A DNA stretch of 64,000 bases. Origin: a virus. The notes beneath the pieces were generated by a model. The model did no database searches. It saw nothing but the letters and a program-made list of their open reading frames with translations, and was not told the origin of the DNA. Positions 14,695 to 22,191 of this stretch are shown here, piece after piece. The stretch lies in IMG/VR virus record IMGVR_UViG_3300037119_005846, positions 32,031 through 96,030 of that record; one strand, 5' to 3'. A program made the position numbers and the translations under genes. Position 1 is the stretch's first letter. Each line of letters begins with the position of its first letter.

Positions 14695-14734
14695 GGAGCA
14701 GGAGAGGATCGCCGCCGAGTTTCTCTCTTGCTCC
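14695..14734 (+). terminator. Strong hairpin terminator ending the fibre-lysis operon
   Basis: 12-bp stem GGAGCAGGAGAG / CTCTCTTGCTCC (one G-U) with a 16-nt loop. Directly downstream of the last lysis-region gene and upstream of a new -10 box. Confidence 0.7.
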
Positions 14735-14748
14735 ATAGCGGTCGCGAG

Positions 14749-14754
14749 TATAGT
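14749..14754 (+). promoter_or_regulatory. TATAGT -10 box before a membrane protein gene
   Basis: TATAGT ends 8 nt before the ATG at 14763 and follows the terminator at 14695-14734. Confidence 0.4.
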
Positions 14755-14762
14755 TCAGTTTC

Positions 14763-14969
14763 ATGAACCTCGCGGTCGTGGTCATGGGCGTCTGCGTCAC
14801 CTTCTGTTTCGCCGCGGCCGTGGCATTGTTCTTCATTGATCAGTCGGCTGCAGCGTGGGCAACTCTCGTCATCGCGCTGCTGTCTACGCTCTCGCTTCTC
14901 GCCATGGTCGTGTCGACCGGTCGCGCTGAGACGAGCGTCGCTGACATCAACTCGAGGCGGCGGCTGTGA
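14763..14969 (+). CDS. 68-aa two-TM membrane protein
   Basis: Two clear hydrophobic helices (residues ~2-24 and ~29-51) and a polar tail ending NSRRRL. The ATG is 8 nt after a TATAGT box, so it may be leaderless. It could be a second holin or antiholin, but it is cotranscribed with the MuF gene rather than the lysins. Overlaps the next gene. Confidence 0.6.
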   Translation: MNLAVVVMGVCVTFCFAAAVALFFIDQSAAAWATLVIALLSTLSLLAMVVSTGRAETSVADINSRRRL

Positions 14970-17218
14970 ATACTCTCACCGCGGCCGTCGCGTACGACGT
15001 CACCGATTCCGCGGTCAAGGCGGTCGAGAGCGCGTCACGCGTCGCCGACGAGAAGACCGCGAGCACTGCCGCGCTAGCGCTGGCGATCGCGATGGACTCC
15101 GAGAACGAAGAGTCTGCGAGAGTGGCGGTCCTTAAAGATCCGCGCATCGCTCGCCTCAGTCTCGAGGCGGCGCAGGCGATCAACGACGCCGCCGAGCTCG
15201 CGGCCTGGCATCCGTCGCCGGATACGGATGCCGCGGTCAGCGGCAGTGTCAAAGATGCACTGCGAACACGTCGAACCGATGCCGAGCTCGCTGACACGAT
15301 CCGGAGCACGGTCGCTGACGCAGCAGCGGCTAGACGCTCGACGGTTGAGACCGATGATGAGACGCCCGACGCCGAGTCACGCCGTCACTGGAGTGATGCC
15401 GCCGGGCGCACTGCCGCGACACGGCTGGCAGCTGAGCGAGTCGTTGAGTCCATGCCGGTCGTGGAAGAAGCCGCCGGTGTCTCGCTTCACAAGCTCTGGC
15501 TGACTCAGGCAGACAGCCGCGTCCGGTCAAGTCATCGTCATCTCCAGGGTAAGACCGTCGAAGCTGACAAGCCGTTCTGGCGCGAGCTCGGCACCGACAA
15601 GCAGCTGCGCTTCCCGGGCGACCCAGAGGCGCCGCTGGATCAGACCGTGAACTGCCGGTGCTTCTTGTGGCTCGTCCCCGCGGACCAGGCGGCGGCCGCC
15701 GAGGAAACGTTCCAGATCAGTGACGATGACTACGCACTCGCTGCGTCTGTTAGTCGCCATCCGTCATGCGGGCTGCTACACGGAAATGCCGCGCTGATGA
15801 CAGTCGATGAATTCGACGGTGCGGCCGACATCCTGTACGGTCTGACAGCAGCGACCGAGCGCAAGTACGACGAGAGCAAGCACAAGCGCGACAAGGGCGG
15901 CAAGTTCTCGAAGCATGCCGGCCAGCAGGGCGGCACAGTTCACGAGCACAAGCGCTTCGATCGCAAGAAGTGGCTCGCCGAGGGTGGCTGGGACAGGGTC
16001 AGAGCCAAGTACGGTCTCGGCAAGGGCAAGGGCAAGGGCAAGGGCTCTGGCTCCGGCTCTGGCTCCGGCTCCGGCGGCGGAGACAGCGGCAGTGGAGACG
16101 ACGTCGACGCGGGCAAGGCCTTTGACGACGCCGCCGAGCGTGCTCGCAAGCGCTTCGAGACAATACAGAAGGCTCTTCAAGATCGCAGAGATGAGATCGA
16201 GAACACTCGAGCATCGAACGAGGCTGATAGAAGGCAGCTTCAGGCGCAGGCCGACCTCGAGCAGATCACGCGGCGCGAGGGCGAGGACGCCGCGATGAGG
16301 AAGCGGGAGCAGATGGTCCGAGACGTTGAGCAAGATCTGCGCAAGCACCAGAGTGACGTCGAGCGGTCGCAGAACTTGATCCTCGGCATGCGCCTCCGCG
16401 GCGAGCTGCCGGACGTGATCGAGGCCGAGCGTCAGAAGCTCCTCCGGCTCAAGGGTGAGACGACCGAGCTGGTCAATCTCAGTCGCTCGCTCGGCACTCC
16501 CGACCAGGTGCGCGACCTGCGCGATCGCGTCCGCTCGAGTCGCCGCATTCAGGACGTCGGCACGCGGAACAATCGCGCGGACCTGGATCGTCGGATCAGA
16601 CTCGCGCAGCGCCGGCAAGATCAGGGCCTGCGAAACACTGAGCGCTCCGCGTCGCAGGACTACCAGAATCAGGTACGTGACTTGCGCGCTCGAGCGAACG
16701 AGGCGAGGAAGCAGGCGGCGGAGGCGAAGAGGGGTCGCCGCGCCTCGCTGGTTGGCGGCGGACACGCGGACTCACCGCAGTCATGTGTCATCGCGCTCAT
16801 TCCGAAGGGCCACAAGGAGATCGAGTACGAGTCCGGCGAGAAGGCTCCGGCACATCTGACGCTGGCATACCTCAGTGACGGCAGCGACAACATCGAGGAT
16901 GACTTTGACGCGATCGACGCGGCCGTTGCGCGCTTCGCTGCGAGTCGTCAGCCGTTCACCGTGACTGTCGCCGGTCGAGCTAACCTTGGCGAAGATGGAG
17001 ATGACGTCATCATCGTTGAGGCGTCGGAGCTCGCTGAGGCGCGGGCCTGGGCGGAAAGTGAGCCGGGCATCAGCGAACGCTGCGCTGCCAGTGATCACCC
17101 GCACTGGATTCCGCACATGACTGGCGTCGACGGTGACTACGGCGACGAGGTCGAGTTCGATCGCATCGGCGCGTGGTACGGCGACGACAAGCGAGAGTAC
17201 CCGCTCGGCGGCGGGTAA
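14966..17218 (+). CDS. MuF-like head morphogenesis protein fused to a 2H phosphoesterase
   Basis: 750 aa, GTG start. Residues ~178-235 are the MuF C-terminal core: WLTQADSRVRSSHRHL, FPGDPEAPLDQTVNCRC (N229-C232). A HKRDKGGKF motif follows at ~306, then a GK/GS low-complexity linker (~352-375) and a long coiled coil (~385-600). The C-terminal ~125 residues form a 2H phosphoesterase-like domain with two HxT motifs, HLTL (H630, T632) and HMTG (H717, T719), 87 residues apart. MuF proteins sit on the capsid and can be ejected with DNA, so the enzyme may enter the host at infection; its substrate is unknown. Portal is encoded ~1.5 kb downstream. Confidence 0.8.
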   Translation: MNTLTAAVAYDVTDSAVKAVESASRVADEKTASTAALALAIAMDSENEESARVAVLKDPRIARLSLEAAQAINDAAELAAWHPSPDTDAAVSGSVKDALRTRRTDAELADTIRSTVADAAAARRSTVETDDETPDAESRRHWSDAAGRTAATRLAAERVVESMPVVEEAAGVSLHKLWLTQADSRVRSSHRHLQGKTVEADKPFWRELGTDKQLRFPGDPEAPLDQTVNCRCFLWLVPADQAAAAEETFQISDDDYALAASVSRHPSCGLLHGNAALMTVDEFDGAADILYGLTAATERKYDESKHKRDKGGKFSKHAGQQGGTVHEHKRFDRKKWLAEGGWDRVRAKYGLGKGKGKGKGSGSGSGSGSGGGDSGSGDDVDAGKAFDDAAERARKRFETIQKALQDRRDEIENTRASNEADRRQLQAQADLEQITRREGEDAAMRKREQMVRDVEQDLRKHQSDVERSQNLILGMRLRGELPDVIEAERQKLLRLKGETTELVNLSRSLGTPDQVRDLRDRVRSSRRIQDVGTRNNRADLDRRIRLAQRRQDQGLRNTERSASQDYQNQVRDLRARANEARKQAAEAKRGRRASLVGGGHADSPQSCVIALIPKGHKEIEYESGEKAPAHLTLAYLSDGSDNIEDDFDAIDAAVARFAASRQPFTVTVAGRANLGEDGDDVIIVEASELAEARAWAESEPGISERCAASDHPHWIPHMTGVDGDYGDEVEFDRIGAWYGDDKREYPLGGG

Positions 17219-17221
17219 GAT
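17216..17221 (+). promoter_or_regulatory. Late-type -10 box (GGG-TAAGAT)
   Basis: TAAGAT overlaps the TAA stop of the MuF gene and ends 6 nt before the next ATG (17228). The same GGGGTAAGAT-like block recurs at 18023-18028, at the end of the next gene. Confidence 0.4.
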
Positions 17222-17227
17222 CGAAGC

Positions 17228-18025
17228 ATGAGCGCCGTCGAGAGCGAGCAGACCACGCCGCCGGCAGAAGACAAGCGAGTCAGCGCCGACGGCGACGACC
17301 GCCGTGATCGCGCCGTCAGCTCGTCCGGCTTCTACGCGTGGCTCGCCAAGTACGCCGACGATCGGTACAGCCCCCTGAAGGAGAAGCTCGACCGCAAGGC
17401 GCAGAGAGCTGTGCTCGGTGCGACGTTCAGTCGCGAGAAGATCGCCGCCTATCTCGAGTACGACGAAGACCTCATGACTCTGCTGACCAACGCGGAGATG
17501 GAGTGGCGCGCCGACATGGTCGCGAAGGACGGCCTCAAGGCGCACATGGAGGTCGACACCAGTCCACGCTATGACTTCCGCGATCCGACGATGAGACGCG
17601 CCCAGACATGTCGGTATCGCGGTGCGAGTGGCGTGTGCGGGAAGGGCGCCGTTCCGGGCACGGTTCGATGCGGCGAGCACGGCGGCGAGCTGGTCGATGA
17701 GGTGACGCGGCGAGCGATCCTCATGACGAGTTACTTGCAGATTGTCGAGGCCAGCGGTGTCGCCGTCGAGGCGCTGGTCGATGTCGCGCAGCACAGTCGC
17801 AACGACATCGCTCGAGTTGCCGCCGCGAAGGAGATTCTCGACCGCGCCGGCCTCACGGCAGATCTTCAGGTCACGGTGCACATCGAGGGAGACGAGCGCA
17901 ACGAGCGCATCTCGCGACTGCGGGACCGGCTCGACTCGATGCAGAAGGGACTTCAGAGCCGAGCGATCGACGCTGTCGCTCGCGAGGAGAACATCGTCGA
18001 CGCGGAGGTCGTCGCCGCGGGGTAA
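17228..18025 (+). CDS. Putative terminase small subunit-like protein
   Basis: 265 aa. The central motif C(x6)C...G...RCGEHGG (residues ~125-155) is the Cys/HGG signature often found near the start of phage small terminase-type proteins. Downstream, ARVAAAKEILDRAGL matches the conserved helix of many small terminase subunits. The N-terminal region (KLDRKAQRAVLGATFSREK) could hold the DNA-binding HTH. The C-terminus is helical. No large subunit is visible nearby, which lowers confidence in the assignment. Confidence 0.5.
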   Translation: MSAVESEQTTPPAEDKRVSADGDDRRDRAVSSSGFYAWLAKYADDRYSPLKEKLDRKAQRAVLGATFSREKIAAYLEYDEDLMTLLTNAEMEWRADMVAKDGLKAHMEVDTSPRYDFRDPTMRRAQTCRYRGASGVCGKGAVPGTVRCGEHGGELVDEVTRRAILMTSYLQIVEASGVAVEALVDVAQHSRNDIARVAAAKEILDRAGLTADLQVTVHIEGDERNERISRLRDRLDSMQKGLQSRAIDAVAREENIVDAEVVAAG

Positions 18026-18064
18026 GATAGGCAAGTCACATCAGACTCAGACAGGAGACAAGTC

Positions 18065-18406
18065 ATGGCACTCGCAGAGGTTCCACCTCCTCACGACGAC
18101 AAGTACATCACGTTCAAGCTCGACGACTTTATGACATGGGTGAGTCACGGCGTCGCAGACGACGAGGAAAAGTTCAAGCTCGCGTTCAACGACGCGGTCT
18201 TGCTCTCGCTTGATGACGCTGTCGTCATCCGCCGCCAGGACTACTTCGCCTCGCCGGCGCTGGCGACGTACGCGGCGATGATCGCGATCACGATCAAGCT
18301 GATCGACGACCCGGATCGCCGCGCTCAGCTTCTCGCGATCGCCGACTACTTTACAAGACAATCAGAGCTCGCGGCGGATGAGGGATGGAAGTACCCCGAC
18401 CTGTAG
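18065..18406 (+). CDS. Hypothetical 113-aa protein
   Basis: ATG after leader ACTCAGACAGGAGAC, which provides a good ribosome binding site. Acidic, helical; contains DDAVVIRRQDYFASPAL and a C-terminal region rich in Asp/Glu. No TM helix. Probably a small accessory of the head module, by position only. Confidence 0.65.
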   Translation: MALAEVPPPHDDKYITFKLDDFMTWVSHGVADDEEKFKLAFNDAVLLSLDDAVVIRRQDYFASPALATYAAMIAITIKLIDDPDRRAQLLAIADYFTRQSELAADEGWKYPDL

Positions 18407-18761
18407 TAGCTTGGATGTCGTGTTCGACATCCTGATTGTCATCGTCATCGCGGCGCTAATCGGGTTCCGTCTCGCTCGAGCTATCGCTATGGATGATGTT
18501 GGCAGGCCGATTCGTGACTGGACTGTCAAGTTCAAGGGTCGAAAGCCGCGCAGCCGGCCGCGGACGTGGCTCGTCGGCCTGATGCAGTGTCCGCACTGCA
18601 TAGGTGTCTACGTAACGATCGTGGTCGGGCTCGCCGTTAGCGCGATCTTGCTCGATGTTGACTGGATCGTCGACCTGATCATCGCCGCCGCGGCGGTTGG
18701 TGCTCAGAGCCTGATGGCGACGTACGCTCAGGAGGAACAGGTCCACGTAGACCTTGAGTGA
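18378..18761 (+). CDS. DUF1360-like membrane protein
   Basis: Two or three hydrophobic segments (VVFDILIVIVIAALIGFRLA, GVYVTIVVGLAVSAILL, IVDLIIAAAAVGAQSLM) around a QCPHCIGVYV motif, which matches the 'CPWCxGxW' signature of DUF1360-type small membrane proteins found in phages and Gram-positive bacteria. Start is uncertain: ATG 18378 overlaps the upstream gene, while GTG 18420 would begin just before the first TM helix. Function of the family is unknown. Confidence 0.65.
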   Translation: MRDGSTPTCSSLDVVFDILIVIVIAALIGFRLARAIAMDDVGRPIRDWTVKFKGRKPRSRPRTWLVGLMQCPHCIGVYVTIVVGLAVSAILLDVDWIVDLIIAAAAVGAQSLMATYAQEEQVHVDLE

Positions 18762-18773
18762 TACGGTTGGCCG

Positions 18774-20489
18774 GTGGCAGCACGACGGTTCTTCGATGAC
18801 TCGACTAATCTCGCGAGACAACCGTACGCGACACCGCGTCCGATCGTTGGCTCCGTCGAGCGACTGAATCTGAGCAAGGGCAGCGAGCGAGTCGAGAAGC
18901 GTGCCGTCAGCGCATGGCAGACGAGCGCGTGGCAGATGTTCGACGCCATCGGCGAAGTCCACTTCGCCTTCAGTCTGATCGCTCAGATCCTCAGTCGGGT
19001 CCGGATCTTCGCCGCGATCGTGCAGCATCAGGACGAGGCACCTGTCGACGTCAACGACTTTGTCAAGTCTCTTCAGGGCGACGCAGAAGTCGACGCTCCG
19101 AACACGCGCGAGGCCTGCGAAGAGGCGACCAAGATCCTTAACCAGCTCGTCCTCAACGCGCACGGCGGCATCAGCACGCTGCTCAGACTGATGGGGTTGA
19201 ACCTCTGCGTTCCCGGCGAGATGTACCTTCTCTACTTCAAGGATGAGTGGCACATCGCCAGCGTTGACGAGCTGACGCAGAGCGGCCAGACGCTGTACTA
19301 CCGGACGATGCGGACCTCTCCTAACACCGGCACCAAGGCAACAGCTGGTCGCGGCGAACCGCTGCCGAAGGACGCGTTCGTCGCGCGCATCTGGCGACCG
19401 CACCCACGGTACTCCGGCGAGCCGGACAGCTCGATGCTCGGAGTCCTTGATGACTGCGAACTGCTCGTCCTGCTCGAGCAGTCGATGAGGACGATCACGC
19501 GGAGCCGGATGAACGCCGGCGTGATGTTCATCCCCGAGGGACTCGCGTCGTTCGTTGCCGGCGACGAGGCAATGAGTGTCGAGGATGCGATCAGTCGAGC
19601 TAGCATCGAGAGTGTTGAGAACGAGACGGCTCAGGCGACCGTGGTGCCGCAGATTCTGAAGGGCCCGCCCGAGCTCGGCGACAAGATCAAGTGGATCCCG
19701 TATGGTCGGCAGATCGACCAGCAGTTCGTCGAACTCGTCGACAGGACGTTGCAACGCGTCCTTCAAGGGATCGACATTCCGAAGGAAGTCGTCTCCGGCC
19801 TCGCTGACGCGAAGTTCGCTAACGCGATCGTGATCACAGATGAGCTGTTCAAGGCGCATGTCGAGCCGCTCGTGCTCTTGTGTGTCGATGCACTGACGCA
19901 GGTCTATCTGAGGCCGCTGCTCAAGCGAGCACTCGGGATTGCTCCGGGCTCGGACGCGGACAGTGATGGCTCGAACATCGCTAACCGGATCATCATCTGG
20001 GCCGACACCGCCGGTATCGCTACGCGACCCGACAAGAGCCAGGCGGCGAACGACGGCTTCGACCGGAAGGTCCTCAGCGCCAAGGCGTGGCGTGACACGC
20101 GAGGGTTCACGGACTCCGACGCGCCAGAAGAAGAGGAGCTGCTGTTCCGCGTGGCGCTTCAGAGCGCGGTCATCCCGCCGGAGATCGTCGAGGCGGTGCT
20201 CAAGCGGATCGACCCGGCGTTCTTCGCAGCAGCTCGCGCGGCTAACTCGGAGATCCCACCGGAGATCGAGCAACTGCTCGAGCCGGTGCTCGGGCCACCA
20301 CCCGGCGAGGCACCATCAGCCGCCGGCGGGGCGGGCACTCGGCCGTCGTCTGGCACCACGGCGCCGCCGGTGAATCCAGCGCCGCCGGGGGCCGCGCCGC
20401 CGTCCGCGCTGACGACGCAGCTGAATGGCGCGGACATCAACACGAATGGCTCGAAGCCACCGCGAGCCGGCGAAGCGGCACTCCGCTAG
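18774..20489 (+). CDS. Portal protein
   Basis: 571 aa, GTG start 6 nt after a weak TACGGT box. Matches actinophage portals in length and order of features: N-terminal region, SAWQTSAWQMFDAIGEV, FSLIAQILSRVRIF, the basic SMRTITRSRMNAGVMFIPEGL stem helix region, then DIPKEVVSGLADAKFANA and a Pro/Ala-rich disordered C-terminus. Forms the dodecameric DNA gate at one capsid vertex. Lies in the same unit as the MuF-like protein, as usual for head modules. Confidence 0.85.
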   Translation: MAARRFFDDSTNLARQPYATPRPIVGSVERLNLSKGSERVEKRAVSAWQTSAWQMFDAIGEVHFAFSLIAQILSRVRIFAAIVQHQDEAPVDVNDFVKSLQGDAEVDAPNTREACEEATKILNQLVLNAHGGISTLLRLMGLNLCVPGEMYLLYFKDEWHIASVDELTQSGQTLYYRTMRTSPNTGTKATAGRGEPLPKDAFVARIWRPHPRYSGEPDSSMLGVLDDCELLVLLEQSMRTITRSRMNAGVMFIPEGLASFVAGDEAMSVEDAISRASIESVENETAQATVVPQILKGPPELGDKIKWIPYGRQIDQQFVELVDRTLQRVLQGIDIPKEVVSGLADAKFANAIVITDELFKAHVEPLVLLCVDALTQVYLRPLLKRALGIAPGSDADSDGSNIANRIIIWADTAGIATRPDKSQAANDGFDRKVLSAKAWRDTRGFTDSDAPEEEELLFRVALQSAVIPPEIVEAVLKRIDPAFFAAARAANSEIPPEIEQLLEPVLGPPPGEAPSAAGGAGTRPSSGTTAPPVNPAPPGAAPPSALTTQLNGADINTNGSKPPRAGEAALR

Positions 20490-20511
20490 CCGACCGGCCA
20501 CGAGGCCCGAG

Positions 20512-20540
20512 TGGCATTTCTATACATCACGTGGTATAAT
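20512..20540 (+). promoter_or_regulatory. Phage promoter, GTGG/TATAAT family
   Basis: -35 TGGCAT (20512-20517, preceded by G), 17-nt spacer with CA at 8-9, TATAAT at 20535-20540 (GG instead of TG before it). ATG at 20547 is 6 nt downstream. Confidence 0.8.
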
Positions 20541-20546
20541 GGCCAC

Positions 20547-20843
20547 ATGACACAGACTTCAGACAAGGCGCTGGCGCCAGACCAGGTGGTCACGATCGCC
20601 GGCACCGTCGGATTCTTCAAGGTCAAGGAGATCCCGGACCACGGCCGGTTCGTCGTACTGTACGGTGGCAACGTCCAGAGGCGCGGCGGTATCAAGGCGT
20701 CGAGTCGTACGGTGCCGCCGGCGAAGGTCGAGCCGATCACTAGCTCGGCGACTCTGAAGCGAGCGAACGCCACACTGCATGCCATCGCCGAGGCGATGGA
20801 AGCCGCACCGCACCCGCACTACAAGAAGGCCGGCGCCAAGTAG
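20547..20843 (+). CDS. Hypothetical 98-aa protein (leaderless)
   Basis: Start chosen 6 nt after the -10 box; N-terminus MTQT as in other promoter-proximal genes. Residues ~12-60 suggest a small beta-barrel (VVTIAGTVGFFKVKEIPDHG, FVVLYGGNVQ), KOW/SH3-like. The C-terminus is a helix. May bind nucleic acid; unproven. Confidence 0.65.
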   Translation: MTQTSDKALAPDQVVTIAGTVGFFKVKEIPDHGRFVVLYGGNVQRRGGIKASSRTVPPAKVEPITSSATLKRANATLHAIAEAMEAAPHPHYKKAGAK

Positions 20844-20874
20844 CTCGGCCGCAACCCGAGAGGCAAGACGAGAC

Positions 20875-21087
20875 ATGAACGACCTGCGCAAGAGCAAGTT
20901 CGAGACCAAGGTAGCAGCGGCTGAGGCCGCCGTTGCCGCCGGCGCCAAGCTGTACGTCGGTGGACGACGTACCGTCGCCACTGCAGAGGAAGAAGGCGAG
21001 ACACGGGTGTATAACCTCGGCGGCGGTGAGGGCGCCTACCAGTGGCGCTGGCTGACCGCGCTGGATGATCCGAGTGGCATTCGGTAA
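20875..21087 (+). CDS. Hypothetical 70-aa protein
   Basis: ATG after gaggcaagacgag. N-terminal helix (KSKFETKVAAAEAAVAAGA) followed by beta segments. Its last codons overlap the -35 and spacer of the promoter that drives Ku. No family recognised. Confidence 0.6.
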   Translation: MNDLRKSKFETKVAAAEAAVAAGAKLYVGGRRTVATAEEEGETRVYNLGGGEGAYQWRWLTALDDPSGIR

Positions 21088-21103
21088 CATCACAATGTAT
21101 AAT
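21075..21103 (+). promoter_or_regulatory. Phage promoter driving Ku, GTGG/TATAAT family
   Basis: -35 TGGCAT (21075-21080, preceded by G) lies in the end of the upstream gene. 17-nt spacer with CA at 8-9, TG-TATAAT at 21098-21103. A ~66-nt leader with ACACAGACAAAGGA leads to the Ku start. Confidence 0.8.
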
Positions 21104-21169
21104 GACATCAGCCAGCCGGCGAACCCGGCTGGCACCAGGACTTCAGACACAGACAAAGGAACCAACCCA

Positions 21170-21979
21170 ATGCACGCAACAGCCCCAGTGCCGAACCGAT
21201 CGACGTCATCGTTTGTCGTCTCCTTCGGCCTGATCAACATCCCGGTCAGCGTCTACACGACGGTGGCCGAGACCAAGGTCGCCCGCAAGGAGTTCACCGC
21301 GGACGGCCACGCCGTCGGCCGTAAGCCGTACGACAAGGAAACGGGCGCTGACGTCAACTTCGGTGACGTCGTCAAGATGGTCGAGGTCGGCGGCGCCACA
21401 GTGCCGCTGTCCGACGAGGAGATCGCTGGCGCGACCGGCCACGTCGCCGGTGTCGCGCCGATCGTCGGCCGCGTCTCGATGACCGAGCTCAACTCGGACT
21501 TCATTGCCGAGCGCGTCTACCAGCTTCGCCCGAAGAGCGACAAGAAGGTTCAGAAGGCGAGTGATCGCGCATTTGCGCTGCTGATCGCCACGCTGAAGGA
21601 GACAGACGAGGCCGCGCTGGTGCGAGTCAGCATCCGCGGCACTGTCGCCAAGTGGGGCGCGATCACACCGGACGGGTACCTCCGCATCATCCACAGCGCA
21701 GACCAGGTGAAGGCGGCGCTGCCAATGCCCGACGCGGTCGTCACCGAGAAGGAGACGGAGCTCGCCAAGGCACTCCTTGGCGCGATCCCGACACTGGCCG
21801 TGGAGGACCTCCGTGACGATTCCAGTGAGCGGATTGCCGCATACGTCGACGAGAAGCTGGCTGCTCTGGCTGGCACTGGCACACTGCTGACCGAGCCGAT
21901 GGCTCTGACGCCGGCCGCGGTCGATGACATGTTCGCAGCGCTTCAGGCAAGCATGGACGCCCTCGTGGCGAAAGGATGA
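21170..21979 (+). CDS. ku: Ku-like DNA end-binding protein
   Basis: 269 aa, about the size of bacterial Ku. SFVVSFGLINIPVSVYTTVAETKV is the typical Ku core opening, and the Ku bridge and barrel follow. Bacterial Ku forms homodimeric rings on DNA ends and recruits LigD; here it could protect or circularise the phage genome using host LigD, as proposed for Ku-carrying mycobacteriophages. No ligase gene is in the window. Own promoter and leader. Starts from the ATG after acaaagga. Confidence 0.9.
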   Translation: MHATAPVPNRSTSSFVVSFGLINIPVSVYTTVAETKVARKEFTADGHAVGRKPYDKETGADVNFGDVVKMVEVGGATVPLSDEEIAGATGHVAGVAPIVGRVSMTELNSDFIAERVYQLRPKSDKKVQKASDRAFALLIATLKETDEAALVRVSIRGTVAKWGAITPDGYLRIIHSADQVKAALPMPDAVVTEKETELAKALLGAIPTLAVEDLRDDSSERIAAYVDEKLAALAGTGTLLTEPMALTPAAVDDMFAALQASMDALVAKG

Positions 21980-21985
21980 AATGAA

Positions 21986-22177
21986 ATGATCACACCACAA
22001 CAGCGGCTGGCTGCCAGCAACAAAGCGAACGCCAAGCGTCGAGCACTGTCAGCCGAGACGAAGGGTCTGGCCGACTGCGGTCGGGCCTCGTCTGGTCGGT
22101 ATAGCACTGGCTGCCGATGTGACGCGTGTCGCACGGCAAAGCGCGAGTACGACGCAGCGAGAATTGCCACCGCGTGA
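21986..22177 (+). CDS. 63-aa Cys-rich basic protein
   Basis: Contains DCGRASSGRYSTGCRCDACRTAKREY, a GCRCxxCR motif found in many short actinophage and actinobacterial proteins and probably zinc-binding. Basic flanks suggest nucleic-acid binding. Sits 6 bases after the Ku stop, so cotranscribed with it. Confidence 0.65.
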   Translation: MITPQQRLAASNKANAKRRALSAETKGLADCGRASSGRYSTGCRCDACRTAKREYDAARIATA

Positions 22178-22191
22178 TAGTGTCCCGTGTC

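Noticed and set aside
15999-16214. Low-complexity frames opposite the GK/GS linker
   Set aside because: They come from the repetitive linker DNA and have no independent start signals.
18456-20273. 605-codon - strand frame opposite the portal gene
   Set aside because: It is the antisense shadow of a clear portal gene; its Leu/Arg/Asp-rich content reflects codon bias on the other strand.
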